A DNA stretch of 34,367 nucleotides from Balneolales bacterium (lineage in GTDB: Bacteria > Bacteroidota > Rhodothermia > Balneolales > Natronogracilivirgulaceae). Positions 16,842 to 27,419 of the stretch are shown here, piece after piece. The stretch's first letter is position 1. Each line of letters opens with the position of its first letter. The notes under the pieces were generated by a model. The model saw nothing but the letters and a program-made list of their open reading frames with translations. It was not told where the DNA came from and searched no databases. Both the position numbers and the translations under genes were made by a program. Location of the stretch: positions 1 through 34,367 of the forward strand of contig SKNT01000095.1 of NCBI GenBank assembly GCA_007120385.1, given 5' to 3'.

Positions 16842-19076
16842 GTGAAGGTCCGTAACAACAAGATTAACAGTGAAGGCGAGCAGCAGGTACTGCCGTCGAC
16901 GGAAGGGGGGCTGGGAACGTTTGGAGGCGTGTTCACGCCGTCCGTACTGACCATCCTCGGTGTTATCATGTACCTGCGGTTCGGATGGGTCGTGGGTAAT
17001 GTGGGGCTTGCCGGGACACTGGTGATCGTGACCCTGTCCACAAGCATTACGTTCCTGACAGCCATGTCCATTGCGGCCATAGCCACGGATCAGCGTGTGC
17101 GCACCGGCGGGGCCTACTACATGATAAGCCGCTCGCTGGGAATTGAGTCAGGCGGTGCCATTGGCATTCCGCTCTACTTTGCCCAGGCGCTGTCGGTGGC
17201 GCTCTATACGGTGGGTTTTGCCGAAAGTGTGGTAAGTGTGTTTCCCCAGTTCAGCTTACGTGTGGTGGGTGTGCTTACAACCATCGGTGTAGCCTCGCTG
17301 GCACTCATATCGGCCCGGGTGGCCATAAGGGCGCAGTATTTCATCATGTTCGGCATTGTTATTTCGCTTGTCTCGTTCGTATTAGGTGGATCGGTGCCGC
17401 CATCGGATCCCGAAACGATCGCCGCCGCGCAGCGCGGTTCGGAGCCCTTCTGGGTGGTATTTGCCGTTTTCTTCCCTGCGGTCACCGGCATCATGGCCGG
17501 CGTGAACATGTCCGGCGACCTGAAAAACCCCACCCGGTCCATTCCGATGGGAACCTTTGCGGCCATCGGCGTGGGATATCTCATCTACATGACCATCCCC
17601 GTATTCCTGTCAATACGAGCCGATTCCGCCGCTCTGATCGACAATCCGCTGATTATGCGTGACATGGCCCTGTGGGGCGATGCCATACTGATCGGTGTGT
17701 GGGGGGCGACTCTTTCAAGCGCCGTAGGAAGCATACTGGGTGCCCCACGGGTGCTGCAGGCGCTGGCGCGGGACGGTGTGCTTCCCGGGTGGATGCGCTG
17801 GCTGGGCCGGGGGGAAGGAGCAAGCGACATTCCGCGCCTCGGGACCCTGCTGACTCTGGGTGTGGCACTGGTGGCTGTTTGGTTTGGCAGCCTCAACATG
17901 ATTGCCCCGATTCTGACCATGTTTTTCCTGACCACCTACGGTGTTCTGAATCTTACAGCCGGCATTGAGCGCCTGCTCGACAGTCCCTCTTTCCGACCCA
18001 AATTCAGCGTACACTGGAGCTTCTCGCTGATCGGTGCCTTGGGATGTGCGGCAGTCATGTTTCTGATCAACATGCTGGCCACAGTCGTTGCGCTAGTCTT
18101 TGTAGGCCTGATATTCCTCTGGCTGCGCAGCAGGGAGCTCAGAACAGCCTGGGGCGATGTGCGGCGGGGCATCTGGATGGCATTGATCCGTGCCGGTTTG
18201 ATGCGTATCAGCACGGAAGAAGATGCCAAAACCTGGCGGCCCCACCCGCTCGTATTTACCGGGGTTCCCACACGCAGGTTCCACCTGATCGAGTTTGCTT
18301 CCTCACTCACACTCAATCGGGGCATACTCACTCTGTCCACCATCCTGAAGAGCAGTGACATGGTGGTATCCCGGAAAACGGCCATGGAGAAACAAATCCG
18401 GGAAAGTCTGAAAAAGCAGGGAATCTCCTGCCTGGTGAGGGTGACCACGGCACCGGATCCCTATGAAGGAATGGAGCGGCTTGTAGAATCGTACGGGCTG
18501 GGGGAACTGGTGCCCAACACCATTGTGATGGGCGATACGGAAAACGAGGAGGCGATTGAGAATTACAGCCGAATGATCGCCACGTTCCACGGGCTCAACC
18601 GCAATGTGGTAATTGTCCATGACAACAAGGACAAATTGTTTGGGCAACGGCGCATCATCGATGTCTGGTGGGGCGGATTGCAGGGTAACGGCGGCCTTCT
18701 GATGATCCTGGCGCATCTGCTGAAGAACAGTCAGCGCTGGTGGCACGCCACGCTGCGCATAAAGATGGTTGTCAAAGACCGCAACGGCGCCGAGCGGGCG
18801 CGGCAAAACCTGGAAAATATCCTGCGACAGATCCGCATTACCGCGGAAATACATGTGTTGCTGGCGGAGGGAAGGGAGTTCAAGGATATACTGGCCGAAA
18901 GTTCGGCGGATGCAGATCTGATTTTTATGGGTATGGCCGAACCCGGCAAGCGTTTTGCCGATTACTATTACCGCCTGCACAAGAACCTGGAAGGACTGCC
19001 CACCACGGTCCTGGTGCTGGCCTCCAAAACCAGCGCGTTCGGGGATGTGCTTCTGAAAAGCAATGATCTGGACTGA
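16842..19076 (+). CDS. SLC12-type cation-chloride cotransporter homologue (APC superfamily)
   Basis: The 744-residue protein begins with GTFGGVFTPSVLTILGVIMY, the hallmark first helix of eukaryotic NKCC/KCC cotransporters. About twelve helices follow (residues 28-465), including a TGGAYYMISRSLG loop and an NMSGDLKNPTRSIP loop typical of the family. Residues about 470-744 form the cytosolic SLC12 C-terminal domain, with IDVWWGGLQGNGGLLMILA and a late Usp-like part (AESSADADLIFMGM, YYRLHKNLEGLPTTVLV). The transported ions are not certain for bacterial members. The start is GTG, with AGAGG about seven bases upstream. Confidence 0.93.
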   Translation: MKVRNNKINSEGEQQVLPSTEGGLGTFGGVFTPSVLTILGVIMYLRFGWVVGNVGLAGTLVIVTLSTSITFLTAMSIAAIATDQRVRTGGAYYMISRSLGIESGGAIGIPLYFAQALSVALYTVGFAESVVSVFPQFSLRVVGVLTTIGVASLALISARVAIRAQYFIMFGIVISLVSFVLGGSVPPSDPETIAAAQRGSEPFWVVFAVFFPAVTGIMAGVNMSGDLKNPTRSIPMGTFAAIGVGYLIYMTIPVFLSIRADSAALIDNPLIMRDMALWGDAILIGVWGATLSSAVGSILGAPRVLQALARDGVLPGWMRWLGRGEGASDIPRLGTLLTLGVALVAVWFGSLNMIAPILTMFFLTTYGVLNLTAGIERLLDSPSFRPKFSVHWSFSLIGALGCAAVMFLINMLATVVALVFVGLIFLWLRSRELRTAWGDVRRGIWMALIRAGLMRISTEEDAKTWRPHPLVFTGVPTRRFHLIEFASSLTLNRGILTLSTILKSSDMVVSRKTAMEKQIRESLKKQGISCLVRVTTAPDPYEGMERLVESYGLGELVPNTIVMGDTENEEAIENYSRMIATFHGLNRNVVIVHDNKDKLFGQRRIIDVWWGGLQGNGGLLMILAHLLKNSQRWWHATLRIKMVVKDRNGAERARQNLENILRQIRITAEIHVLLAEGREFKDILAESSADADLIFMGMAEPGKRFADYYYRLHKNLEGLPTTVLVLASKTSAFGDVLLKSNDLD

Positions 19077-19162
19077 AATCTATTTGTCCGGGGAAGGCCG
19101 CATCCTCCCGATTGCAACAATGCTGACAGCCCGGCCAATTCCTGCTTACAAGGCCGGACCTG

Positions 19163-19252
19163 TCACCCTGTCAGTATAATCACGATCAGTGTGACAAGCG
19201 AGGAGATCAGTAGAAAGATCAGGCGAGCTCTGGAAAGTTCTTCATCCGGCAT
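19163..19252 (-). CDS. Possible 29-residue single-helix membrane peptide overlapping the serpin stop
   Basis: An ATG inside the last codons of the serpin gene (19252-19250) opens a 29-codon frame starting MPDEELSRAR and continuing with an uninterrupted hydrophobic run of about 17 residues before a TGA. It overlaps the serpin by 11 bases, so coupled translation is feasible. The charged start followed by one helix looks like a genuine micro-protein, but there is no family match and chance cannot be excluded. Confidence 0.4.
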   Translation of the reverse strand: MPDEELSRARLIFLLISSLVTLIVIILTG

Positions 19253-20510
19253 ATTTTCCCATGAAAAGGATTGTGTTGCTGTTATTTTCACGTATGAAGA
19301 ACAGGAAGGGGCGATCCAGGCGGATGGTGAGTTCCACGGGGCCGACGCTGGTGCGGCTGATCTCGATGACGGTGACCGCCGCCGCTTCGCTGCCTTCCTC
19401 ATCCACCTTGATCACCGCACGGTGCATGACATCTGAGATGAAGAGGTCTTCCACAGGGTTGATGCGGCTGAAATCGGCTATTCCGCCATCAAATGGTAGG
19501 GTCAGGCCCATGTCCTGCAGGTCATCCATGATGTCTCCGTAGTCGTAGTCGATCTCGAAGCGCGGCAGGTAGACGTTGACCGTATCTTCCACGATTTGCG
19601 AGGTGATGGCATCGAACTCCTGGCGGGTGAGCGTGCCGGCGAATTCGCCGAGGTTGTGCCGGTCGGCGGGCAGAAAGGCGGTGAAGGAGAAGGCGCCGTC
19701 ACCATAGGGCAGGTCGACCACCTGCCAGTCCTCGTTTCCAAAATAGCCGAAGGCCTCACGCACGCGCATCATCGGGACATCGATCTGTTCACCGGTCCCG
19801 GTGGTGAATTTCTCATCGCGGGTGTCCTCCGAGTCGAACTGCACCGTCCAGTCGGCTTTGAAATAGATGGCGTTGATGAGGTACATGACCACATCCGGAC
19901 CAATTTCATCGATCATCTCCTCGATCAGGCCGTTGGTTTTGTCGTTGATCCAGCCGTTGATGATGTCCACGGCGGCCGGGTCGCCGAAGTCAAGGTCGGC
20001 AATCTCGGCATCGAAATAGTCGGCATTGGTCTGCAGGAATTCCTCAAGCACCTCAAAGCCCCGGCGGTACCAGATGGAATTGGCGATTTCCATACGCGCT
20101 TGCGGATCCAGCCGGGTGAGCAGGTCGATCAGGTCGCGGAAGGCGGTGTTGATCTCCTCATTGGAAAGTCCGTCGTGGCTGAAAAAGTCGCGCATTTGAT
20201 CATATGTTTCGCCGTCTGCACCGTTGAGAGCCATGCCGAATGCCATTGAAATACTCAACGGAGATGCAAAGAAGCTTTCATCAGAGGCTGTTTGCGACAG
20301 TTTATGCAGCAGTTCGAAAGTGAATTCGTTGGAACCTTCCACCAGTAATTTTTCCTGGGCGCTTAGTTCACGCATGGGGATGCCGTCCTTGTTGTCTTTG
20401 TCGGCATCTGCCACATCGCAGCCGGTGATAAAAAGGAAAAGTATTACGATCAGCGACAGGCGGTGGTATCGGGGTGAGCCGTTTGCTGCTGGGTGATGTT
20501 TTGGTCTCAT
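19242..20510 (-). CDS. Serpin-family protease inhibitor, lipoprotein
   Basis: The 422-residue protein has a lipoprotein signal peptide (VILFLFITGC, acylated at C31), then a complete serpin fold: SPLSISMAFGMALNGADGET, SIWYRRGFEVLEEF, NGWINDKTNGLIEEM, LINAIYFKADW, DLPYGDGAFSFTAFLP and the breach/shutter part VDEEGSEAAA. The hinge (E371 as P17, then GSEAAA) is of the inhibitory type with small residues. Counting as in antitrypsin puts P1 at T387, with R386 next to it, so a trypsin-like or Thr-specific target is possible. The end RPFLFFIRENNSNTILFMGK is typical. Likely protects the envelope from secreted or host proteases. Confidence 0.94.
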   Translation of the reverse strand: MRPKHHPAANGSPRYHRLSLIVILFLFITGCDVADADKDNKDGIPMRELSAQEKLLVEGSNEFTFELLHKLSQTASDESFFASPLSISMAFGMALNGADGETYDQMRDFFSHDGLSNEEINTAFRDLIDLLTRLDPQARMEIANSIWYRRGFEVLEEFLQTNADYFDAEIADLDFGDPAAVDIINGWINDKTNGLIEEMIDEIGPDVVMYLINAIYFKADWTVQFDSEDTRDEKFTTGTGEQIDVPMMRVREAFGYFGNEDWQVVDLPYGDGAFSFTAFLPADRHNLGEFAGTLTRQEFDAITSQIVEDTVNVYLPRFEIDYDYGDIMDDLQDMGLTLPFDGGIADFSRINPVEDLFISDVMHRAVIKVDEEGSEAAAVTVIEISRTSVGPVELTIRLDRPFLFFIRENNSNTILFMGKYAG

Positions 20511-21093
20511 GTCTTAACTCCAATAAGAATTTTGCCGTGACTGATTTCGTATGTTCATCTGTGGTACACTTGGCTGGCCGGCAACACCTAACATTGGCGA
20601 CCGTTTTTTTTCATCGGATCCATTCAAATCGGGACACAGGTGACGCATAATGACAAGGTGCCGTATTTGGCGGTCTGCGGCCATAATCCCGGGAGCCCCT
20701 GCTTTAAATAACGTCAGCTCCCCGGTTTCTATTTAAAAAATTAGTGCTTTTTTCTGCCGGCAGGAAGAAAAAAAGGGCTTTCATGAAAAATGGTACTGTT
20801 TTTTATTTGAATGGCAGGTGATTTTTATACATATTGTGGATTCGAATGAAATCATTTGGATATCGTTCGCCTGTTGTTGTCCGAAAAGGATGTGAATCGA
20901 TTTGATATACCGGTTGGTGTAGAAATCAATGATCAAGTCGGGGTAAGCACCGCTTAGCTGCTGAAGCACCGGTCCCGCCGGTGTGATGTGAACTATAATG
21001 GACTGGTAAATAATGCTTCACTCCGGCTTTGAAGCCAAGAGGCCGCCGTGATTGCGGACCATCCTCCAAACGTTAGGTAAAAAACTGGTAGGA
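20511..21093. other. 583-bp intergenic region before gltB
   Basis: No convincing gene is present. An inverted repeat GGGAGC (20691-20696) / GCTCCC (20717-20722) is followed by TTTCTATTT, and a second one, CACCGG (20967-20972) / CCGGTG (20978-20983), has a 5-nt loop. The run around 20747-20775 is T-rich then A-rich around TGCCGGCA. These could be a small RNA terminator and gltB leader structures. The 62-codon minus-strand frame 20969-20781 shows no recognisable domain. Confidence 0.4.
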
Positions 21094-24000
21094 ATGAGAA
21101 AAGAAGGAAAGTTGTCACCCGGTAGATCACCGGGCAAGCAGGGGTTGTATGATCCTGCACTGGAACATGATGCCTGTGGCATCGGGTTCGTCGTCAATAT
21201 CAAGGGGAAGCAGTCCCACGATATTGTGCGCCAGGCACTCCGGGTGCTTCGCCACCTGGATCACCGGGGCGCTACCGGAGCCGAGCACAATAGCGGTGAC
21301 GGGGCGGGAATCCTGATGCAGATTCCCCATGAATTTTTCAAGCAATCCTGTGAGGGACTCGGTTTTGACCTTCCCGAATACGGCAACTATGGGGTCGGCA
21401 TGCTGTTCCTGCCGCCGGAACGCGAACAGCGCAAATTCTGCGAAAGGATCATCGAGAAAATCATCCGTGAGGAAGGGCTGAACATCCTGGGCTGGCGCAA
21501 GGTGGCCACAGACAATTCCAGTCTGGGAGACTCGGCAATGTCGGGTGAACCGCTGGTCCGGCAGGTTTTCATTGAACGCGATCCGTCCATGGAGTCGGTC
21601 CTGGATTTCGAGCGCAAGCTGTTTGTTATCCGCCGGCGATGCACGCTGGAAATCGAGCAGTCCGAACTGTCGGATGAGGACAAGGAATTCTACTACTTCA
21701 ACAGTCTGTCCTCCCGAACGGTGGTCTACAAAGGCATGCTCACGCCCAACCAGGTGGAGCTGTACTTCCCTGATCTCAAAAACCCGAGCATGAAATCGGC
21801 CATTGCTCTGGTTCATTCGCGCTTCAGCACCAACACGTTCCCGAGCTGGAAACTGGCGCATCCCTACCGCTATATCATCCACAACGGTGAGATCAACACA
21901 CTGCAGGGCAACCAGAACTGGATGCATGCCCGCGAGAAGCAGTTCTCATCCACCCTGTTCGGCGACGACATGAAGAAGGTACTGCCGATCATCCAGGAGG
22001 AGGGAAGCGACTCGGCCAAGTTTGACAACGCCCTGGAATTTCTATCGCTGACGGGACGTTCCCTGCCGCATGCCATGATGATGATGATTCCGGAGCCGTG
22101 GGAAAAACACGAAAGCATGAACGAGGTGCAGCGGGCCTTTTACGAATTTCACAGCTGCATGATGGAGCCGTGGGACGGACCCGCGTCCATAGCCTTTACC
22201 GATGGCGTGGTGGTGGGAGCCACGCTGGACCGCAACGGTTTGCGGCCTTCACGCTACTATGTGACACGTGACGATATGGTTGTGCTGGCCTCGGAGGTCG
22301 GTGTGCTGGATATCAATCCGGAGGATGTGATCTGCAAGGAGCGCCTGCAGCCCGGGCGCATGCTCCTTATCGATACCGAACAGGGTCGCATCATCAGCGA
22401 CGAGGAGATCAAGAACCAGATTGCCGGCGAGCATCCCTACCAGCATTGGCTGGATGAAAACATGATCCATTTTAACGATGTGACCGAGGAACTGGCCTAT
22501 CCCGAACCCAAGCTCTCACACGAGGATGTGATCCATCGGCAGAAGGTGTTCGGGTTTACGTACGAAGATCTGCGGGTGAATATAGGACCCATGTCCGAGA
22601 ACATGCTTCAGCCGGTAGGTGCCATGGGCAACGACGCGCCAATTGCCGTGCTATCCAACAAGCCTCAACTCCTGTACAACTATTTCAAGCAGCTGTTCGC
22701 GCAGGTGACCAACCCGCCGATCGACCCGATCCGCGAGGAGCTGATCACATCCACCGAGGCGCTTCTGGGATCACAGGGGAACATCCTCAATCCCGGACCG
22801 GAAAGCTGCCGGCAGATCTGCCTGGAGGGACCGGTGCTCACGACCGAGGAACTCTCCCAGCTGCGTGAGCTTGTGGTGCCGGGTTTCAAAAATGCGACTC
22901 TGCCCATGCTGTTCAAGGCGGGAAGCGGCGGCGAGGGGCTGAAAAAGAGTCTGGACGAACTGTTTGCTGCTGCGGATGAAGCGGTGGAAAGCGGTGTCAA
23001 CATCCTGATTCTGTCGGATCGCGGCTTTGACAGGAAACATGCGCCCATTCCGGCCCTGCTGGCCGTATCGGGGCTTCATCACCATCTCATACGGACAGGG
23101 AAACGCACGGAGGTAGGGCTTGTCCTGGAGTCCGGCGAACCGCGGGAAGTCCACCATTTTTGCACGCTTTTGGGGTATGGAGTGGATGCGGTGAACCCGT
23201 ACATGGCCTACACCAGTCTGTTTGACTTGATCCGTGAAGGGCTGCTGGAAGGAATGGACTACGAACGCGCCGTCAAGGGGTACAACAAGGCGGTGGTCAA
23301 GGGGATTGTGAAGGTGATGTCCAAGATGGGTATCTCCACCATTAAATCGTACCGTGGCGCACAGATATTCGAGGCCCTGGGCATCAGCAGCGAGGTTATT
23401 GACACCTATTTCACCTGGACCCAGTCTCGCGTTGGCGGCATTGGACTTGATATAATTGCCAGGGAGGCGGAGATGCGCCACCAGAAGGCCTATCCGAAAG
23501 TGCAGGTCAATGGCCGGGTGCTTGAGGAAGGCGGGCTGTACAAGTGGCGCAAGAATGGCGAGTACCACATGTACAATCCCGAAACGGTGCATACGCTGCA
23601 ATTTGCCAGCAAACTGAACGATTACAAGCTGTACAAGGACTACACCCGTCTGCTCGATGAACAGCAGGATCCCTCTCCCACTCTTCGGCACATGCTGGAG
23701 TTTGACGAATCGGTTGCGCCGGTGCCGCTTGAAGAGGTGGAACCGGTCGAAACCATTTGCCGGAGGTTCAAGACCGGGGCGATGTCGTACGGCTCCATCA
23801 GCAGTGAGACCCACGAGGCGCTGGCTATTGCCATGAACCGGATCGGCGGCAAGAGTAACACCGGCGAAGGGGGCGAGGACCCCGCACGGTTCACGCCCGA
23901 TGCCAATGGTGACTCGCGGTGCAGCGCCATCAAGCAGGTGGCTTCGGGTCGGTTCGGGGTCACCAGCGAGTACCTGACCAATGCACAGGAGATCCAGATC

Positions 24001-25719
24001 AAAATGGCTCAGGGCGCCAAGCCCGGTGAAGGCGGTGAACTGCCCGGCCGCAAGGTTTATCCGTGGATTGCCAAAGAGCGGTACTCCACACCGGGGGTGG
24101 GACTCATTTCGCCACCTCCTCACCACGATATTTACTCGATCGAAGATCTAGCCCAACTCATCCACGATTTGAAGAATGCCAACACCAGGGCGCGCATCAA
24201 CGTGAAGCTGGTATCGCTCGCCGGCGTCGGCACCATTGCCGCCGGTGTAGCCAAGGGCAAGGCCGATGTGATCCTCATCAGCGGCCACGATGGCGGCACG
24301 GGAGCATCTCCCCAGACCAGCATCAAGCATGCCGGTCTGCCCTGGGAACTCGGCCTGGCGGAAACGCATCAGACACTGGTCTTGAACAACCTTCGCAGCC
24401 GGGTGGTGCTGGAGACGGACGGCCAGATCAAAACCGGCCGAGATATCGTCATAGCGGCGCTCCTGGGGGCCGAAGAATACGGTTTCGGTACCAGCGCCCT
24501 GATCACGCTTGGATGTGTGTTGATGCGGGTGTGCCATCTGGATACGTGTCCGGTCGGTGTTGCCACGCAGAACCCCGAGTTGCGCCACAAGTTTGCCGGC
24601 GATCCGCAATATGTAGTCAATTTCATGCGGTTTGTGGCCCAGGATGTGCGTGAACACATGGCCCGGCTGGGTTTCCGTACCGTGGACGAGATGATCGGTC
24701 GGGTGGATCGCCTCCGCCAGCGCAAAACCGACCATTGGAAGGCCAGAACACTGAATCTGTCCGCCATACTGCACAAACCGCAGGTCGACGGGAATATTGG
24801 CGTCCGAAATTTCATGAAGCAAAACCATGGGCTGGACAATGCCATGGATATTCAGACCCTGCTGGATATTTGCGAACCGGCCATCAAGGATAAAACTCCG
24901 GTGCGGGCAAAGCTGCCCATCCACAATATCAACCGGGTGGTCGGCACCATCGTGGGCAGTGAGATCACGCGGGCCCATGGACGCGAGGGGCTTCCCGAGG
25001 ATACGATCCGGTTGAAATTTCATGGTTCGGCGGGACAGAGTTTCGGGGCGTTTATTCCGAAAGGGATGACCCTGGAGCTGGAAGGCGACGCCAACGACTA
25101 CTTCGGAAAGGGGCTTTGCGGTGGCAAGCTCATCATGTATCCCCACTCCAACGCGCGTTTCAAGCCGGAGGAGAACATCATAGTGGGCAATGTCTCGTTT
25201 TACGGTGCCACGAGTGGTGAGGCCTACATCCGCGGGATGGCCGGCGAACGGTTCTGCGTTCGGAACAGCGGGGTCCGTGCGGTAGTGGAGGCGGTGGGCG
25301 ACCATGCCTGCGAATACATGACCGGCGGACGTGTGGTTGTTCTTGGTCCGACAGGACGCAATTTTGCTGCGGGAATGTCGGGGGGAATTGCCTACGTACT
25401 GGATGTTGACAATACCTTCGAACAGCATTGCAACAAGGAAATGGTTTATCTGGAGCAGCTTGAAGATGCGGAAGAGATCGACGAGGTGATGCAGATGATC
25501 CGCCGGCATGCCGACTATACCGACAGCAACCGTGCCTGGAAGATCCTGGCCAAGTGGGAAGAGATGGTTCCACACTTTGTGAAAGTGCATCCGATCGATT
25601 TCAAACGCATGAACGAGGCGATTCACGAAGCCCATTTGCGCGGACTTGAAGGCGAAGCAGCGATTATGGAAGCATTCGAGATCAACAAGGGCGACAAGGC
25701 GCGTGCGGCCGGAAACTGA
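21094..25719 (+). CDS. gltB: Glutamate synthase, large (alpha) subunit
   Basis: The 1541-residue protein has the complete alpha-subunit order. A class II amidotransferase domain (about residues 28-420) has the nucleophile C28 in DACGIGF, which becomes N-terminal after removal of a short propeptide. A central domain follows, then the FMN-binding TIM barrel with [20 protein letters not shown] and [11 protein letters not shown], the 3Fe-4S ligands in [16 protein letters not shown] (C-x5-C-x4-C), and the C-terminal GXGXG beta-helix ([25 protein letters not shown]). It makes glutamate from glutamine and 2-oxoglutarate. The frame is open from a TTG at 21052 with AGAGG upstream; the ATG at 21094 is preferred, but the TTG is possible. 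Confidence 0.96.
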   Translation: MRKEGKLSPGRSPGKQGLYDPALEHDACGIGFVVNIKGKQSHDIVRQALRVLRHLDHRGATGAEHNSGDGAGILMQIPHEFFKQSCEGLGFDLPEYGNYGVGMLFLPPEREQRKFCERIIEKIIREEGLNILGWRKVATDNSSLGDSAMSGEPLVRQVFIERDPSMESVLDFERKLFVIRRRCTLEIEQSELSDEDKEFYYFNSLSSRTVVYKGMLTPNQVELYFPDLKNPSMKSAIALVHSRFSTNTFPSWKLAHPYRYIIHNGEINTLQGNQNWMHAREKQFSSTLFGDDMKKVLPIIQEEGSDSAKFDNALEFLSLTGRSLPHAMMMMIPEPWEKHESMNEVQRAFYEFHSCMMEPWDGPASIAFTDGVVVGATLDRNGLRPSRYYVTRDDMVVLASEVGVLDINPEDVICKERLQPGRMLLIDTEQGRIISDEEIKNQIAGEHPYQHWLDENMIHFNDVTEELAYPEPKLSHEDVIHRQKVFGFTYEDLRVNIGPMSENMLQPVGAMGNDAPIAVLSNKPQLLYNYFKQLFAQVTNPPIDPIREELITSTEALLGSQGNILNPGPESCRQICLEGPVLTTEELSQLRELVVPGFKNATLPMLFKAGSGGEGLKKSLDELFAAADEAVESGVNILILSDRGFDRKHAPIPALLAVSGLHHHLIRTGKRTEVGLVLESGEPREVHHFCTLLGYGVDAVNPYMAYTSLFDLIREGLLEGMDYERAVKGYNKAVVKGIVKVMSKMGISTIKSYRGAQIFEALGISSEVIDTYFTWTQSRVGGIGLDIIAREAEMRHQKAYPKVQVNGRVLEEGGLYKWRKNGEYHMYNPETVHTLQFASKLNDYKLYKDYTRLLDEQQDPSPTLRHMLEFDESVAPVPLEEVEPVETICRRFKTGAMSYGSISSETHEALAIAMNRIGGKSNTGEGGEDPARFTPDANGDSRCSAIKQVASGRFGVTSEYLTNAQEIQIKMAQGAKPGEGGELPGRKVYPWIAKERYSTPGVGLISPPPHHDIYSIEDLAQLIHDLKNANTRARINVKLVSLAGVGTIAAGVAKGKADVILISGHDGGTGASPQTSIKHAGLPWELGLAETHQTLVLNNLRSRVVLETDGQIKTGRDIVIAALLGAEEYGFGTSALITLGCVLMRVCHLDTCPVGVATQNPELRHKFAGDPQYVVNFMRFVAQDVREHMARLGFRTVDEMIGRVDRLRQRKTDHWKARTLNLSAILHKPQVDGNIGVRNFMKQNHGLDNAMDIQTLLDICEPAIKDKTPVRAKLPIHNINRVVGTIVGSEITRAHGREGLPEDTIRLKFHGSAGQSFGAFIPKGMTLELEGDANDYFGKGLCGGKLIMYPHSNARFKPEENIIVGNVSFYGATSGEAYIRGMAGERFCVRNSGVRAVVEAVGDHACEYMTGGRVVVLGPTGRNFAAGMSGGIAYVLDVDNTFEQHCNKEMVYLEQLEDAEEIDEVMQMIRRHADYTDSNRAWKILAKWEEMVPHFVKVHPIDFKRMNEAIHEAHLRGLEGEAAIMEAFEINKGDKARAAGN

Positions 25720-25737
25720 GGTGCGAAACGGATGCCC

Positions 25738-25789
25738 GATGTGTGCTGCCGGTAATCGGCACATGCATTTGGCAGCGGACACGCACATC
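25738..25789 (+). other. gltB-gltD intercistronic hairpins
   Basis: In the 115-bp gap, GATGTG (25738) and CTGCC (25746) can pair with GGCAG (25771) and CACATC (25784). A competing local hairpin TGCCG-gtaat-CGGCA lies at 25747-25761. The two use the same bases and exclude each other. It may protect mRNA ends or set the ratio of the two subunits. Confidence 0.4.
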
Positions 25790-25834
25790 CAACATTTCAA
25801 ATAAAGACCAGAAACAGAGGCAACAGAGTAAAAA

Positions 25835-27349
25835 ATGGGCAAACCAACCGGATTTCTTGAGTTTCAACGGAAAACCACACCTTTCCAGCCGCCTGAAAAA
25901 CGGCTGAAGAGCTGGGAGGAATTCGCCGAGCCGATGGCCGAGGAGGAACTCCGAAAGCAGGGCGCGCGGTGCATGGACTGTGGCATCCCGTTTTGCCAGA
26001 CCGGTCGTGCCACAGCGACAGGCGCCATGGGATGCCCGGTGTACAACCTGATACCGGAGTGGAATGACCTGGTCTATCGCGGCAAATGGAAGGATGCGCT
26101 TCACCGTCTGCACAAAACCAATAATTTTCCCGAGTTCACCGGACGTGTTTGTCCGGCTCCGTGCGAAGGTTCGTGCGTTTTGGGGATAAATGAGCCGCCC
26201 GTATCCATCAAAAGCATTGAGCAGGCGATCATCGACAGGGGGTTTGCAGAAGGATGGGTGGTTCCCGAACCGCCGGAAAAACGTACCGGGAAGACGGTGG
26301 GGATAGTGGGATCGGGTCCGGCCGGCCTGGCAGCTGCTGCCCAGATCAACAAGGCAGGTCACACCGTGACCGTGTACGAGCGGGCCGATCGCATCGGCGG
26401 GCTGCTCACCTACGGCATTCCCAATATGAAGCTTGATAAACATGTGGTTCAGCGCCGTGTGGACCTGCTGGCGGCCGAAGGTATCACTTTTGTGACCAAC
26501 ACCGAGATCGGCAAGGACATACCCGCCGAAGAGCTGCGAAAGAATCATGACGCCCTGATCCTGGCCGGTGGAGCCACCACACCCCGCGATTTGCCGGTGG
26601 AAGGGCGCGATCTCAAGGGCATCCATTTTGCGATGGATTTTCTGCATGCCGACACCAAGGCTCTGCTGGATTCCGGAAAGAACGGATCGCAACACAAATT
26701 GGGCGATCGGGCCAGGGGCAGTTACATCTCGGCGCGGGGCAAAAACGTGATCGTCATTGGCGGGGGTGACACCGGAACCGACTGTGTGAGCACTTCGCTG
26801 CGCCACGGGTGCAAAAGTCTTACACAGTTCGAGATTCTTCCGAAACCGCCTGAGAGCAGAGCGAACAGCAACCCGTGGCCCCAGTGGCCGCACATCTACA
26901 AGCTGGATTACGGTCAGGAAGAGGCCCGGGTGAAGTTTGGCGATGATCCGCGGCAATACGAGATTATGACAAAAAAAATCACCGGGGACGAAAAAGGCAA
27001 CGTGAAGGAACTGCATACCGTACAGATCACCTGGGAGACCGGAAAAGACGGTCGGCGTACCCCGAAAGAAGTCCCCGGGTCTGAAGTGGTGTGGAAAGCC
27101 GACCTGATTCTGCTTGCAATGGGGTTCCTGGGACCGGAGAACCCGCTGCTGGATCAACTGGGCATCGAGCGTGACGAGCGATCCAATGCGAAGGCGGAAC
27201 ACGAAGAATACACGACCAATGTGGATGGTGTCTTTGCCGCCGGTGACATGCGGCGCGGACAGAGCCTGGTAGTATGGGCTATCAACGAAGGTCGCGGTGT
27301 GGCGCGTGAATGCGACCGCTGGCTGATGGGAAGCACCGAATTGGAATGA
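25835..27349 (+). CDS. gltD: Glutamate synthase, small (beta) subunit
   Basis: The 504-residue protein supplies electrons from NAD(P)H to GltB. The N-terminal part carries Fe-S cluster cysteines C46, C49, C54, C67, C106, C110 and C114 ([18 protein letters not shown]). An FAD-binding [13 protein letters not shown] motif lies at about 155-168, and a nucleotide-binding [13 protein letters not shown] motif at about 304-316. The C-terminal FAD contact [19 protein letters not shown] is intact. It follows gltB after 115 bp and is surely co-transcribed. Length is slightly more than the enterobacterial protein but normal for this lineage. Confidence 0.96.
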   Translation: MGKPTGFLEFQRKTTPFQPPEKRLKSWEEFAEPMAEEELRKQGARCMDCGIPFCQTGRATATGAMGCPVYNLIPEWNDLVYRGKWKDALHRLHKTNNFPEFTGRVCPAPCEGSCVLGINEPPVSIKSIEQAIIDRGFAEGWVVPEPPEKRTGKTVGIVGSGPAGLAAAAQINKAGHTVTVYERADRIGGLLTYGIPNMKLDKHVVQRRVDLLAAEGITFVTNTEIGKDIPAEELRKNHDALILAGGATTPRDLPVEGRDLKGIHFAMDFLHADTKALLDSGKNGSQHKLGDRARGSYISARGKNVIVIGGGDTGTDCVSTSLRHGCKSLTQFEILPKPPESRANSNPWPQWPHIYKLDYGQEEARVKFGDDPRQYEIMTKKITGDEKGNVKELHTVQITWETGKDGRRTPKEVPGSEVVWKADLILLAMGFLGPENPLLDQLGIERDERSNAKAEHEEYTTNVDGVFAAGDMRRGQSLVVWAINEGRGVARECDRWLMGSTELE

Positions 27350-27371
27350 TAACCATTGCGGGGGTGATTAT

Positions 27372-27419
27372 ATAGGTAGAAACCTTTCGAAACCCATAAA
27401 ACGAAACGTGCTACCTATG
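27372..27419 (+). promoter_or_regulatory. Inverted repeat reaching into the start codon
   Basis: ATAGGTAG (27372-27379) is the exact reverse complement of CTACCTAT (27411-27418). The right arm includes the first two bases of the ATG at 27417-27419. In the mRNA the arms would form an 8-bp stem over a 31-nt loop and hide the start codon; the loop contains the palindrome TTTCGAAA. No Shine-Dalgarno site is present. A DNA operator is an alternative. Confidence 0.5.

Noticed and set aside
20741-20776. T-rich/A-rich inverted repeat around TGCCGGCA as an intrinsic terminator
   Set aside because: The stem is mostly A-T with imperfect pairing and no plus-strand gene lies upstream. It may just be AT-rich promoter DNA.
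20781-20969. 62-codon minus-strand frame in the region before gltB
   Set aside because: It has no ribosome site and no recognisable family, and is in AT-rich intergenic sequence where such frames are expected by chance.
24148-27202. Long minus-strand open frames opposite gltB and gltD (564 and 506 codons)
   Set aside because: They are shadows of strongly conserved genes in GC-rich sequence, and their translations show no domain or initiation signal.
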